NCBI GenBank assembly: GCA_965116435.1
Contig: OZ220686.1
Span: 1,364,001-1,428,000 of the forward strand
DNA: 64,000 bases
Origin: VXPQ01 sp965116435
Lineage (GTDB): Bacteria > Bacteroidota > Rhodothermia > Rhodothermales > VXPQ01
Direction of reading: 5' to 3'
Shown here: one piece after another, positions 29,075 through 38,956 of the stretch
How positions within the stretch are numbered: position 1 is the first letter of the stretch
Layout: each line of letters starts with the position of its first letter
Made by a program: the position numbers and the translations under genes
The notes under the pieces: generated by a model
The model's database searches: none
Seen by the model: the letters and a program-made list of their open reading frames with translations, nothing else
Told to the model about the DNA's origin: nothing

Positions 29075-31702
29075 ATGCCCGCCCCAAAAGACATCCTGAA
29101 CCTGGGCAAGCGCTTGGCCTCCAGAATGGCCCCGACAGCTCAAACTACCCTGAAAAAAAGCGGCGAATTTCTGAAAAAAACCGGCAAGGAAGCCCAAAAA
29201 TTCGGGGCCAGGGCTGTTCAATCCTTCCAGGATACAAAAACAAAACAGGCCGCCGAAAAGGCCGAAGAAGATTCCTTCCGGATTCCCCCCTGGTATATCC
29301 TGTCCGGACTGGGATCGCTGGAGCGCCGGACGCTATGCGACTATCTTGCGGTGTTCGAATGCGCTTCGCCCAAAAACCTGGCCCTGGACGGGGCCCGGGA
29401 TTTGTTGGAAAAACTGGAAAAATCGGAGCAGGCAGAAAAAGAGCGAGCATTTCTCAGGAGAGTCCAGGATGTAGCGAAAGAATACCGCGAAGGAACAAAC
29501 TCGCCTCGCTCCGACGCCTGGCTGCGATTCCGGATGTGGAACGAAATGCGCGTCGCGCTGGACCTGCCGAAAACCTTGCCCCTGTCCACGGATTCCGCCA
29601 ATGCCCAATGCGCCGAGGTCGGCGATCTGGCCAGCCGGCGCCATAACGTCAAAGCGCAACCGGAAGACAAGGACAAAGAACCCGGACAAAAATTCGGAAA
29701 ATTCGCCGCCGAATCTTTCGGAAAAATACAAGACAGGATCGCCCGACGACGCCCCGATTTCACGCGAACGGTACGCAAGGAAGCGCATGCAATGGTCTTG
29801 CAAGCGCTGAAAGGCGGCAACCTGAACGAAGAACAACAAGGAAAAATCAAAGACGAATTTCTCCGCAAAATGACCCGCCTTCCCGAGCATATGCGAGATC
29901 AATCCCTGGAGCAAGCCATCCGGGCGGGAGACGGGGCCGGGATAACCGCCGCCATGTCGGCAATAACAGCGACTGGACTAGTCGCCGCCGTGGAAATCGC
30001 AGGATTCAGCGCCTACGTCGCCGCTGCGAAAATTTCGGCGATCATCCCCTTGCTCGGCGGCAAAACGGCGGTATCCCTGCTTGCCGTGCTCGCAAACCCG
30101 CTCTTCGCCGCATTCGCGGTGACAGGCAGCACCATCATGATGGACCGTGCCCTCAAAAAAAGCATCGGACGCACGGTCGCCAGCAAGTTGGCCATCCTGC
30201 TTGCCCTGCAAGGCCTCGCCTCCCGATCCGGCGGATTAAAACGTTGCCTGGACGATTTCAAGAACCTGACAGACGACGAAATCTCCAATAAACAACAAAT
30301 CGAACAGCGCGCAACCGCCAAAAGGGCTTCCAGTGCATGGCTGCCCGCGCCCGGAACGCCCAAAACAAACCTGCCGGCGATCCAGAAAATGCAAGGAGCG
30401 GACCCACTCATGGCGACCCTCTTCCCTGACCCCGGAAATTCCACGCTGAACGTAGCGGCTGTCGCCGGCCTTACCGCCGCCGATATCCTGTTCGACGCCA
30501 TAGCCATAAACCCGCAGGCGCTGGCGGCGGCGGACTTTTCACGGGTAGAGGACATCGACAATATCTTCACGTTCGGGGCGTTCGCCCAGCGAATCGAATC
30601 GATGGAAGGCGCCGCGCAGGCCGGAGCAGAGAATCAACTCCGTGGCTACGTGGCGGAAATGATGGTGGCTACGCGCCTTCGGGAGCACGACGTACGCTTT
30701 CCCGAAACGTCGAACAATCCCGGCCACGACCTGCTCGTAGATGGGCAGCCCTTTCAGGTAAAATGCTCCGGGAACCCCGACGCGGGCATGCACATGCTGG
30801 AAAAACATTTTGAGCAGTATCCCGACACGCCCGTATACGCGAACAGTGAACTCGTACATGCGGTGCGGAAATCTGATTTGCCCTGGGCAGACAAGGTGTT
30901 CGGCGTGGAAGGATTCGACTACGAAACGACCAACCGCGTCATGGAGCAATCGCTGGAATCGGGCGCGGACCTTATGGACGTACCGTTTCCCTTCTTTGCC
31001 GTAGCCGTTTCCGCAGCCAGAAACATTCACGGCTGGTGGAAAGGAAGCGTTCCCCTGCGAGACCTTCCCCTCGAAGCGGCCGTGGACGGCGCGATACACG
31101 GCAGCCTGTCTGCGGCAGGCGGATTTGCAGGCGGCGGAATCGGCCTGCTCCTGTTCGGCCCCGCCGGAGCCGTGATTTTCGGCGGTACGGGTCAGGCAGC
31201 AGCCCTCTTCGGCGCAAGCACCCTGCGCCGCACATTCGACGATCTGCGCACCAAAAAATGGGCCGCTTCGGTAGGCGACGCCGCTGACGCATTCAAAACC
31301 GCGCTGAACAAGGCTATGCATTCGAAAATCCGGGGCATCCACTCCAAAGCATCCCAGGTCAACATTTCCAATCCGGCGATGGAGGATTGGGTACGTCTGA
31401 AATTCGCCGACCGGGCGCTCGGCGTCGCCGAATGCACGGCGGAACTGGACTTTCTGCCCAATCATCCGGTGGATCGGGCGAGCGCCTTGCTCACTCTGAT
31501 GCGCAAGGCCGGCGTGCATCCCTGGTCCGTAAACGAGCCACTCAAAAATTTGATGAATATTCTGGCCCAAAAACCCCGCGTGACCGAGCAAGCCGTGAAA
31601 ATGGGCCAGCAGGCGACAGAAACCGTGACCGACCAGGTAACCAGAGCCTTCGACAAAGGCAAGCAATGGTACGGCAAGGCGCGCTCCGGCGACGCGCCGT
31701 AA
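29075..31702 (+). CDS. Large membrane protein with embedded PD-(D/E)XK-like nuclease core, unknown family
   Basis: An 875-residue protein I do not recognise as a whole. Order: a basic helical start (1-65); a helical region (66-280); a glycine/alanine-rich double membrane hairpin (about 288-355); a linker; a nuclease-like core at about 515-600 with E528, D552 (GHDLLVDG) and Q561-V-K563; a second glycine-zipper-like membrane hairpin (about 676-712); and a helical C-terminus. Membrane insertion flanking a nuclease core suggests an abortive-infection effector or a delivered toxin. No signal peptide is visible. It starts 11 bases after the NucS-like gene. Confidence 0.65.
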   Translation: MPAPKDILNLGKRLASRMAPTAQTTLKKSGEFLKKTGKEAQKFGARAVQSFQDTKTKQAAEKAEEDSFRIPPWYILSGLGSLERRTLCDYLAVFECASPKNLALDGARDLLEKLEKSEQAEKERAFLRRVQDVAKEYREGTNSPRSDAWLRFRMWNEMRVALDLPKTLPLSTDSANAQCAEVGDLASRRHNVKAQPEDKDKEPGQKFGKFAAESFGKIQDRIARRRPDFTRTVRKEAHAMVLQALKGGNLNEEQQGKIKDEFLRKMTRLPEHMRDQSLEQAIRAGDGAGITAAMSAITATGLVAAVEIAGFSAYVAAAKISAIIPLLGGKTAVSLLAVLANPLFAAFAVTGSTIMMDRALKKSIGRTVASKLAILLALQGLASRSGGLKRCLDDFKNLTDDEISNKQQIEQRATAKRASSAWLPAPGTPKTNLPAIQKMQGADPLMATLFPDPGNSTLNVAAVAGLTAADILFDAIAINPQALAAADFSRVEDIDNIFTFGAFAQRIESMEGAAQAGAENQLRGYVAEMMVATRLREHDVRFPETSNNPGHDLLVDGQPFQVKCSGNPDAGMHMLEKHFEQYPDTPVYANSELVHAVRKSDLPWADKVFGVEGFDYETTNRVMEQSLESGADLMDVPFPFFAVAVSAARNIHGWWKGSVPLRDLPLEAAVDGAIHGSLSAAGGFAGGGIGLLLFGPAGAVIFGGTGQAAALFGASTLRRTFDDLRTKKWAASVGDAADAFKTALNKAMHSKIRGIHSKASQVNISNPAMEDWVRLKFADRALGVAECTAELDFLPNHPVDRASALLTLMRKAGVHPWSVNEPLKNLMNILAQKPRVTEQAVKMGQQATETVTDQVTRAFDKGKQWYGKARSGDAP

Positions 31703-31784
31703 GCCTCTTCTTCCCCTCCCTCGTCAACGCTCGCTGCCGTATATTAGAAGGAAGATTGATCATTTAGTCTCACAAGCAGACCCC

Positions 31785-32558
31785 ATGCACTTCCGCATCG
31801 ACGACACCTTCCGGAACAGCCTCACCCGACTCACCAACGAAGAACAGAAAGCCGTAAAGACGACCTTTTTCGATCTGGTCAGTCAACGCCATGGGCGAGG
31901 GCTCCGCCTGAAAAAGCTGCGCGGCGGAAACTGGTCCGCCCGCGTCAATCACGACATTCGCATCATTGCAGACTGGAACGAACGCGAGAACGATCTGCGC
32001 TTGCGCTATGTGGGGCGCCACGACGAAGCCTACCAATGGGCCAAGCGGCACAAAACGAAGATTCGTACGGGCGACAACGCATCGGAAGATGCGAAGGCCA
32101 TGCCATCCGTCCAGGAAGTTCCTGATGTCGCCTCGACGGAACGAAAAACGGTTCGGTTCAGACTGCTTTCGTTCGCAGAAAGACGGGTCGATACCTGTTT
32201 GACCTCCCTCTCCACCCTCCGCAACGCCATAGCAAACGCCCGCGACGGAAAGAACGGACAGAGCCATTCCGGGCCAACCGCAAAGCAGCCCCCACCGAAA
32301 GGCGCGGCAGAAGTACGGAAATTGTTTGAAATAGCCAATGTCGGCACAGTAGCCGGCTGCTATGTGCTGGATGGTAAAATCGCCCGCGACGACCGAATAC
32401 GCATTATCCGCGGGGGCGAGATGGTCTATAGAGGAACGATCGATTCGCTCGAACGACGCCGGAGGAAGGTGCACGAAATTCGGCGGAAGGACGAATGCGG
32501 CATCGGCATCTGGAGCTACCCGGAAATCCAGATCGGGGACCGCATCGAAAGTTACTGA
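31785..32558 (+). CDS. RelE-like toxin domain fused to the C-terminal domain of IF2
   Basis: A 257-residue protein. Residues 1-90 match RelE/ParE-fold domains of the sort attached to UvrD-like helicases (KAVKTTFFDL, SARVNHDIRIIADW, and the end motif GRHDEAYQWAKRH). About 91-173 is a polar linker. Residues 174-257 closely resemble the last (C2) beta-barrel of initiation factor IF2: EVRKLFEIANVGTVAGCYV, IRIIRGGEMVYRGTIDSL, DECGIGIWSY, IQIGDRIESY. The fMet-pocket cysteines and glutamate of IF2 (AGC and ECG) are kept as C192, E237 and C238. No antitoxin gene adjoins it. I infer a translation-directed function; it is not demonstrated. Confidence 0.8.
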   Translation: MHFRIDDTFRNSLTRLTNEEQKAVKTTFFDLVSQRHGRGLRLKKLRGGNWSARVNHDIRIIADWNERENDLRLRYVGRHDEAYQWAKRHKTKIRTGDNASEDAKAMPSVQEVPDVASTERKTVRFRLLSFAERRVDTCLTSLSTLRNAIANARDGKNGQSHSGPTAKQPPPKGAAEVRKLFEIANVGTVAGCYVLDGKIARDDRIRIIRGGEMVYRGTIDSLERRRRKVHEIRRKDECGIGIWSYPEIQIGDRIESY

Positions 32559-32644
32559 CCGGCCCGCCGCATTCCCATCGAATCCGTCTACCGCGTATAT
32601 TGTAAAGGATGCAGCCGCAAAAACACCCGCAAACCGCCGTGCCC

Positions 32645-34147
32645 ATGCCCGATCCAGGATATATTCTCGCCCTTGATCAGGGTACAACCAGTTCCCGGGC
32701 CATTCTTTTCGACCGCACCGGCGCGATCCGGGGCGTTGCGCAACGCGAATTCCGGCAAATTTTTCCGCAACCCGGCTGGGTCGAGCACGATCCGCAGGAA
32801 ATATGGTCTTCCCAGGCCGGCGTAGCCGCCGAAGTCCTGGCGGGCGCGAACCTCGCAGCCTCCGACATAGCCGCCATTGGCGTTGCGAACCAGCGGGAAA
32901 CAACCATCGTTTGGGACCGCCGCACCGGCAAGCCCATCCATAACGCCATCGTATGGCAGGACCGCCGCACCGCAGGCATGTGCGACCGGTTGCGAGAAGC
33001 CGGACACACCGATCTGATTCGGTCCCGAACCGGCCTCGTGGTAGACGCCTACTTCTCCGGGACGAAAGTCCGCTGGCTGCTCGACCATGTAGACGGAGCG
33101 CGGGCAAAAGCAGAACGGGGCGAGCTGGCTTTCGGCACCGTGGATTCCTGGCTGATCTGGAACATGACGGCGGGCCGCGTCCATATCACCGACCCCACGA
33201 ATGCCTCCCGCACCCTGCTCTACAACATCCGCACGAACGAGTGGGACGACGAACTGCTCGATATTCTCGGCGTACCGCGCAGCCTGTTGCCGGACGTTCG
33301 CTCGTCAAGCGAGGAATACGCCAAAACCTCGGAGCGCACGTTCATGCCGAACGTCCCCATCGCAGGCATCGCCGGGGATCAGCAGGCAGCCTTGTTCGGA
33401 CAGGTATGTACGAAACCGGGCATGGTCAAAAATACGTACGGCACTGGTTGCTTCCTGTTGATGCAAACGGGCGAACAAGCCGTGGAGTCGAAGCATCATC
33501 TGCTCACGACCGTTGCCTGGCGCATCGGCGACCGCACCGAATATGCGCTGGAAGGAAGCGTGTTCATCGCCGGCGCCGTCGTACAATGGCTGCGGGACGG
33601 CCTTGGGATCATCCAGTCTTCGTCGGATGTGGAGTCCCTCGCGCGTTCCGTACCGGATAACGGAGGCGTATATTTCGTACCGGCCTTCACCGGCCTGGGC
33701 GCTCCGCACTGGGACCCGTATGCGCGCGGCGCCATCGTGGGGTTGACGCGCGGCGCCACCGGCGGACATCTCGCCCGCGCCGCACTGGAAAGCATCGCCT
33801 TCCAGACCGCGGACCTGATCCGGGCCATGGAGGCGGACGCCGGCATACGCCTCGCCGAACTGCGCGTCGACGGCGGCGCAACGGCCAACAATTTGCTCAT
33901 GCAATTTCAGTCCGACCTGCTGGGCGTCCCGGCAGTGCGCCCCCGTATCGCCGAAACAACCGCGCTGGGTGCCGCCTACCTCGCCGGCCTTGCGACAGGC
34001 TTCTGGGCAAACCAGGAGGAAATCGCCGCACAATGGCAGGTAGATCAGCGCTTCGAACCCGCCATGGACCGCGATCTCGCCGAAAACATGCTCCGGCAAT
34101 GGCGCCGCGCACTCGAACGAGCCGGAAGTTGGGAAGCCCCTTCCTGA
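32645..34147 (+). CDS. glpK: Glycerol kinase
   Basis: The 500-residue FGGY-family kinase phosphorylates glycerol to glycerol-3-phosphate. The start MPDPGYILALDQGTTSSRAI carries the ATP phosphate loop; GIAGDQQAALFGQ and YGTGCFLLMQTG are conserved glycerol-kinase segments, and DGGATANNLLMQFQ is the second FGGY signature. The ATG at 32645 fits the family; the frame also opens 12 codons upstream. It forms an operon with the facilitator gene 67 bases downstream. Confidence 0.96.
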   Translation: MPDPGYILALDQGTTSSRAILFDRTGAIRGVAQREFRQIFPQPGWVEHDPQEIWSSQAGVAAEVLAGANLAASDIAAIGVANQRETTIVWDRRTGKPIHNAIVWQDRRTAGMCDRLREAGHTDLIRSRTGLVVDAYFSGTKVRWLLDHVDGARAKAERGELAFGTVDSWLIWNMTAGRVHITDPTNASRTLLYNIRTNEWDDELLDILGVPRSLLPDVRSSSEEYAKTSERTFMPNVPIAGIAGDQQAALFGQVCTKPGMVKNTYGTGCFLLMQTGEQAVESKHHLLTTVAWRIGDRTEYALEGSVFIAGAVVQWLRDGLGIIQSSSDVESLARSVPDNGGVYFVPAFTGLGAPHWDPYARGAIVGLTRGATGGHLARAALESIAFQTADLIRAMEADAGIRLAELRVDGGATANNLLMQFQSDLLGVPAVRPRIAETTALGAAYLAGLATGFWANQEEIAAQWQVDQRFEPAMDRDLAENMLRQWRRALERAGSWEAPS

Positions 34148-34214
34148 TGCGCTGTATTCCCCACGAACGCCCTGCCCGTCCGTACGCTGTCCTCCATCTA
34201 TCCTCCCCCATGCC

Positions 34215-34937
34215 ATGACTCCCTTTTTTGCCGAATTCATTGGAACCGCCTTGCTGATTTTGCTGGGCGACGGCGTCGTAGCAAATGTCTTGCTCAAAGG
34301 CACCAAAGGCGAGAACGCCGGCTGGATCGTCATTACGTTCGGGTGGGGCATGGCCGTATTCGCGGCCGTATTCTGCGTCGCGGCCTTTTCCGGGGCACAC
34401 ATCAACCCCGCCGTGACCGTCGGCCTCGCCATCGCCGGCACGTTCGCCTGGTCGCAGGTGCCCGCCTACCTGATCGCGCAGTTTCTCGGCGCCGCGCTGG
34501 GCGCCTTTCTGACCTGGCTGCATTATCGCCCGCATTTCCTGCATACCGAAGACGGGGATCGAAAGCTGGGCGTTTTCTGCACCGCCCCGGAAATCCGAAA
34601 CGGCCCTGCGAATTTCATTTCCGAGGCCATCGGCACCTTCGTGCTCGTTTTTGGCGTACTCTATATGGTGGCGCCCGACAGCGGCCTGGGCGCCCTGGAC
34701 GCCCTGCCGGTAGGGCTGCTGGTGCTGGCCATCGGCCTGTGCCTTGGCGGGACGACGGGATACGCCATCAACCCGGCCCGCGACCTGAGCCCGCGCATCG
34801 TACACGCCCTCCTGCCGCTCGGGAAAGGCAAACGGGACAGCGACTGGGGCTATGCCTGGATTCCGGTGCTGGGCCCGCTGACCGGCGGTGCGCTCGCCGC
34901 ACTGGCCTACAATATCCTGAGCGCGGCGGGCGCATAA
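34215..34937 (+). CDS. glpF: Glycerol uptake facilitator (aquaglyceroporin)
   Basis: The 240-residue six-helix MIP-family channel has the two NPA boxes GAHINPAVTVG and GYAINPARDLSPR. Asp after the second NPAR is the mark of glycerol-conducting channels rather than water-only ones. Located directly after glpK, it supplies that enzyme's substrate. Confidence 0.94.
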   Translation: MTPFFAEFIGTALLILLGDGVVANVLLKGTKGENAGWIVITFGWGMAVFAAVFCVAAFSGAHINPAVTVGLAIAGTFAWSQVPAYLIAQFLGAALGAFLTWLHYRPHFLHTEDGDRKLGVFCTAPEIRNGPANFISEAIGTFVLVFGVLYMVAPDSGLGALDALPVGLLVLAIGLCLGGTTGYAINPARDLSPRIVHALLPLGKGKRDSDWGYAWIPVLGPLTGGALAALAYNILSAAGA

Positions 34938-35037
34938 TATCCCGAGCGGACGCCATCGCGCCGCCTGCGCCGCAAGGAACCAGAGGGAACGCCAACGTGT
35001 ATAGTGAGACTGCCGTACAACGACCGAACGGCCCCAC

Positions 35038-35124
<87 letters not shown>

Positions 35125-35302
35125 CGTTTCCTTCCCCGCTGATTTCCGGGAATGCATATTTTCTGCGGCGAAAAGCGCAACACCAGGGTTTTATTTTCGT
35201 AACGGCACGTTATGCCCGGCATTTTGCTCTGCATTTCCGCCCCGGGAGCATAGAGACATTCCTGTACGGAGCACCCCGAACTTCAGTCCCAGCTACCGAA
35301 TC

Positions 35303-36688
35303 ATGTATAGAACGAACCCTGCCCGTCGTTTCGGCCGGACGCCGCTTTTCACGCTTCTGCTTGCGGCAGGTATGCTTCTGTTTGCAGCGGGCGGAGCGCA
35401 TACCACGTACGCGCAACAACCTCGCGTCATCACCTTCGACCAGGCGCTCCGCATTGCGCTCGACCGGAATACCGAGGTGCAACTGTCCGGCAACAACATC
35501 GAACTGAGCGCGCGACAGGTGTTTCAGCGGCGGATGAACTTTCTGCCCTCGTTTTCCATGTCCACCAACGGGTCGCGGGGTTCCGGCTTTGCGCAGGACC
35601 AGGCAGGAAACACCATCCCGTTCACAAGCCAGAACCTGAGCGGGTCGCTGTCGGGACAAATCAATCTGTTCGACGGGTTTGCGAACATCGCATCGCTCCG
35701 GCAATCGCAACATACCCTGCACGCCAGCGAATTGTCCCACGACCAGACCCGACAAACCGTAGCGTTCAACGTAGCCAACAATTTCCTGCTGTATGTAAAC
35801 GCAGGGCAACTGGTGATTATTCGGGAGGAAAACCTCGAAGCCCAACGCCAGCTCCTGTCCCAGATCGAGGAATTCGTCAACGTCGGATCGCGACCCATCT
35901 CCGATCTGTACCAGCAGCAAGCCGCCGCGGCGCAGGCCGAACTGGATGTGCTGACCGCCGAACGGGACGCGGAACTGGGCAAAGCCCGGCTCATCCAGGT
36001 GCTGCAACTCGACCCGCGCGACACATACGAATTCGTGGCGCCGCGATACGAGGATGTGCCCATTACCCCCGAGGATTACAATCTTGAGGAACTCTTCGAT
36101 ATCGCCTTCGCATCGCGCGACGACCTGGCGGCGCAGGAAGCCCGCATCCTGGCGGCGCAGCAAGGCATACGCATGGCGAAATCGGCGTACTGGCCGCGCG
36201 TGGACTTCGGGGGAAGCTACCGCTCGAATTACTCGCCGGACATAGACCAGTCTTTCGGCGACCAGATCGACGCCAACCGGGGCAATTCGCTGGGTTTCAG
36301 CGTCAGTTATCCGATCTTCGACGGGTTCTCCCGCGCTGCGCAGGTTCAGCAAGCCCAGGTGCAATACCGGAACGCCATGCTGGAAATGGAAAACCTGAAG
36401 CAGAACGCCGCCTTGCAGGTGCGACAGGGCTACCTCGAATACGACGCCGCCCGCAAAAGCCTTGAAGTATCCGAAACCCAGGTGCTTGCCGCCGAACGCG
36501 CGCTCGAAGCCTCGCAAAATCGGTACAACGTAGGGGCCGGAACGCTCGTGGAACTCACGCAATCCCGGGCACAGTACGTCGCCGCCGTAAGCAACCGGGT
36601 GCAGGCCCAGTACAATTTCCTGTTCCAGAGCAAACTGGTCGACTTCTTTGTGGGCCGCCTGGACCTTTCAACGCCGCTGTTCGACTGA
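35303..36688 (+). CDS. TolC-type outer-membrane efflux protein
   Basis: The 461-residue protein has a signal peptide (cleavage near TTYAQQ) and two OEP repeats of alternating helices and strands (PRVITFDQALRIALDRNTEV opens the first; IRMAKSAYWPRVDFGGSYRS lies in the second). It forms the outer-membrane channel for the MacA-like adaptor and ATPase encoded next. The three genes are spaced 57 and 47 bases apart and are likely one operon. Confidence 0.92.
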   Translation: MYRTNPARRFGRTPLFTLLLAAGMLLFAAGGAHTTYAQQPRVITFDQALRIALDRNTEVQLSGNNIELSARQVFQRRMNFLPSFSMSTNGSRGSGFAQDQAGNTIPFTSQNLSGSLSGQINLFDGFANIASLRQSQHTLHASELSHDQTRQTVAFNVANNFLLYVNAGQLVIIREENLEAQRQLLSQIEEFVNVGSRPISDLYQQQAAAAQAELDVLTAERDAELGKARLIQVLQLDPRDTYEFVAPRYEDVPITPEDYNLEELFDIAFASRDDLAAQEARILAAQQGIRMAKSAYWPRVDFGGSYRSNYSPDIDQSFGDQIDANRGNSLGFSVSYPIFDGFSRAAQVQQAQVQYRNAMLEMENLKQNAALQVRQGYLEYDAARKSLEVSETQVLAAERALEASQNRYNVGAGTLVELTQSRAQYVAAVSNRVQAQYNFLFQSKLVDFFVGRLDLSTPLFD

Positions 36689-36745
36689 TTTCGCAACAAG
36701 GCGCCGGAAACAAGCACTTTTCAAAACCTTCCGCTATTCAGAGAC

Positions 36746-38155
36746 ATGTCGAAAAAATCCAGCGCTACGAAACGCCTGCTGTGGATAATGGGCGGATTGC
36801 TCCTGTTCCTGGCGATCATCGCCGTCATAGGGCGCGTCACGGGGGTATTCGGGGACGGAAACAAGGGCACGATGGTCGAAACGGCCGAAGTCGAAGCCCG
36901 CAACATTACGCAGATCGTCACGGCGTCGGGGAGGGTGCAGCCCGAAGTAGAAGTCGCCATCAGCCCGGACGTGTCCGGCGAGATCATCGAGCTGCCCATC
37001 AAGGAAGGCGACACGGTGCGGCGCGGCATGCTCCTGGCCCGCATCCGGCCCGACTTCTACGCCACGCAGGTCGAACAATCGCGGGCAGGCGTGTTGCAGG
37101 CAAAGGCTTCCATGGCGCAACGCCGGGCCGATTTGCTGGAAGCCGAATCGGAACGTACGCGCCAGCGGGATTTGTTCGAACGCGAAGCCATCGCCCGAAG
37201 CGTACTGGAACAGGCGGAAACGCGGTACGAGGTAGCGAAGGCCGGCCTGGAGGGCGCGCAATATGCGGTCGAGAGCGCGGAAGCACGCCTGCGCGAAGCG
37301 GAAGAGCAGGTGCGTAAAACAGCCATCTACAGTCCCATGTCGGGCACCATCAGCGTCCTGCGCGTGGAGCTGGGCGAACGCGTCGTCGGAACCAGCCAGA
37401 TGGCAGGTACGGAAATGATGCGCGTGGCCCGCCTCGATCATATGGAGGTAGAAATCGAAGTAAACGAAAACGAGATCGTCAATGTGGCGCTGGGCGATAC
37501 CGCATCCATTGAAGTCGATGCATATCCCGAACGCAATTTCCGGGGCGTCGTAACCGAAATCGCCAACTCCGCCCGTACGACCGCTGCCGGAACGCAGGAG
37601 CAAGTCACCGAATTCCCCGTCAAGGTGCGCATCCTGGACGCGCACAACATCGGGGAAGGGTATTCGGAGGAACAAGGCATGATCACCCAGAACGAAGTGT
37701 CCGTCCCGCTGGACGACGCCCCGCTTTTCCGACCCGGCATGAGCGCAACCGTGGATGTGTATACGGAAACGGTCGTCGATGCGGTGGCCATCCCGATTCA
37801 GGCGGTTACCGTACGCGACGTATCCCGCATCGACGAGGAGGCGCCGGACGAGCCTGCAGAAACGGAAGAGAACAATGCGGAAGAAATCGCCTCGGATTCG
37901 TCCCGGGCCGCCCAGCCAGACGAAGTGTTGAGCAAGGTGGTGTTCCTCGCGACGGACGGCAAAGCCCGGATCGTAAAGGTGGAAACGGGCATATCCGACG
38001 ACACCCACATCGAGGTCAAGGCGGGACTGACCGTCGGCGATCAGGTTATTACAGGGCCGTACAGCGCCGTCAGCCGCTCGCTGAACCATAACGGCGCCGT
38101 ACGTGTCCAGGACCAGGAAAACAATACGTCCAATGTAGCCCGGGCCGACTCATAA
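36746..38155 (+). CDS. MacA/HlyD-type periplasmic adaptor
   Basis: The 469-residue protein has one N-terminal membrane anchor (about 10-32), a lipoyl-like half-motif (VAISPDVSGEIIELPIKEGD), a coiled-coil hairpin (about 100-185), a second lipoyl half (TAIYSPMSGTISVLRVELGE type) and beta-barrel domains. An acidic insert near residues 365-390 (EEAPDEPAETEENNAEE) is unusual. It bridges the inner-membrane transporter to the TolC-like channel. Confidence 0.9.
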   Translation: MSKKSSATKRLLWIMGGLLLFLAIIAVIGRVTGVFGDGNKGTMVETAEVEARNITQIVTASGRVQPEVEVAISPDVSGEIIELPIKEGDTVRRGMLLARIRPDFYATQVEQSRAGVLQAKASMAQRRADLLEAESERTRQRDLFEREAIARSVLEQAETRYEVAKAGLEGAQYAVESAEARLREAEEQVRKTAIYSPMSGTISVLRVELGERVVGTSQMAGTEMMRVARLDHMEVEIEVNENEIVNVALGDTASIEVDAYPERNFRGVVTEIANSARTTAAGTQEQVTEFPVKVRILDAHNIGEGYSEEQGMITQNEVSVPLDDAPLFRPGMSATVDVYTETVVDAVAIPIQAVTVRDVSRIDEEAPDEPAETEENNAEEIASDSSRAAQPDEVLSKVVFLATDGKARIVKVETGISDDTHIEVKAGLTVGDQVITGPYSAVSRSLNHNGAVRVQDQENNTSNVARADS

Positions 38156-38202
38156 CCCCGCATGCCGGCCCGTCCGGTTCATACACAGCGAAAATCCATC
38201 CC

Positions 38203-38925
38203 ATGGAAGAACGAAAGGCGCTTATAGCATTGCGCGACATCACCCGGGTGTATTACATGGGCGAACACGAAGTGCATGCCCTTGCCGGGGTATCGCTGGA
38301 CGTATTCGAGAACGAATACGTAGCGATCATGGGGGCTTCCGGCTCCGGAAAATCCACCTTGATGAATATCGTGGGCTGCCTGGATTCGCCGACGGGAGGC
38401 GCCTACTACCTCAATGCGCAGCGCGTCAGCGAAATGACCGACAATGAACTGGCCAACGTACGCAACCGCGAAATAGGGTTCGTATTCCAGACATTCAATC
38501 TTCTGGCCCGGGCCGATTGCCTGCACAATGTGGAATTGCCGCTCGTGTACAGTGGCATACGGCGCAAGCAGCGGCGTCAAATGGCGGAAGACGCGCTGGA
38601 ACGCGTGGGACTGGCCGATCGGGTATCGCACAAACCGAACGAACTGTCCGGGGGACAGCGGCAACGCGTCGCCGTGGCCAGGGCGCTGGTCAACAAGCCC
38701 TCGATTATCCTCGCCGACGAACCCACAGGCAACCTGGACACGAAAACAGGCAAGGAAATCATGCACCTGTTCGAGCAACTCTATCGACAGGGGAATACCT
38801 TGCTTGTCGTTACGCACGAACACGAGGTGGCGCAACACGCGCGCCGGATCATCCGCCTGGTGGACGGCAACATAGACAGCGACGTGCCGGTCGAAAATCC
38901 TGTGCTGGCTTCCGTCGCCGCCTGA
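38203..38925 (+). CDS. MacB/LolD-type ABC transporter ATPase
   Basis: The 240-residue ATPase has Walker A GASGSGKST, signature LSGGQRQRVAVARAL, Walker B IILADEPTGNLD and the H-loop VTHEHEVAQHA. It belongs to the class that powers FtsX-like permeases. Its likely permease partners are the two MacB-type membrane proteins on the opposite strand (39639-42141). It ends convergent to the PrcB-like gene. Confidence 0.93.
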   Translation: MEERKALIALRDITRVYYMGEHEVHALAGVSLDVFENEYVAIMGASGSGKSTLMNIVGCLDSPTGGAYYLNAQRVSEMTDNELANVRNREIGFVFQTFNLLARADCLHNVELPLVYSGIRRKQRRQMAEDALERVGLADRVSHKPNELSGGQRQRVAVARALVNKPSIILADEPTGNLDTKTGKEIMHLFEQLYRQGNTLLVVTHEHEVAQHARRIIRLVDGNIDSDVPVENPVLASVAA

Positions 38926-38956
38926 CGCGCAACGGCCAACGCCTGCTCTTGATCTC

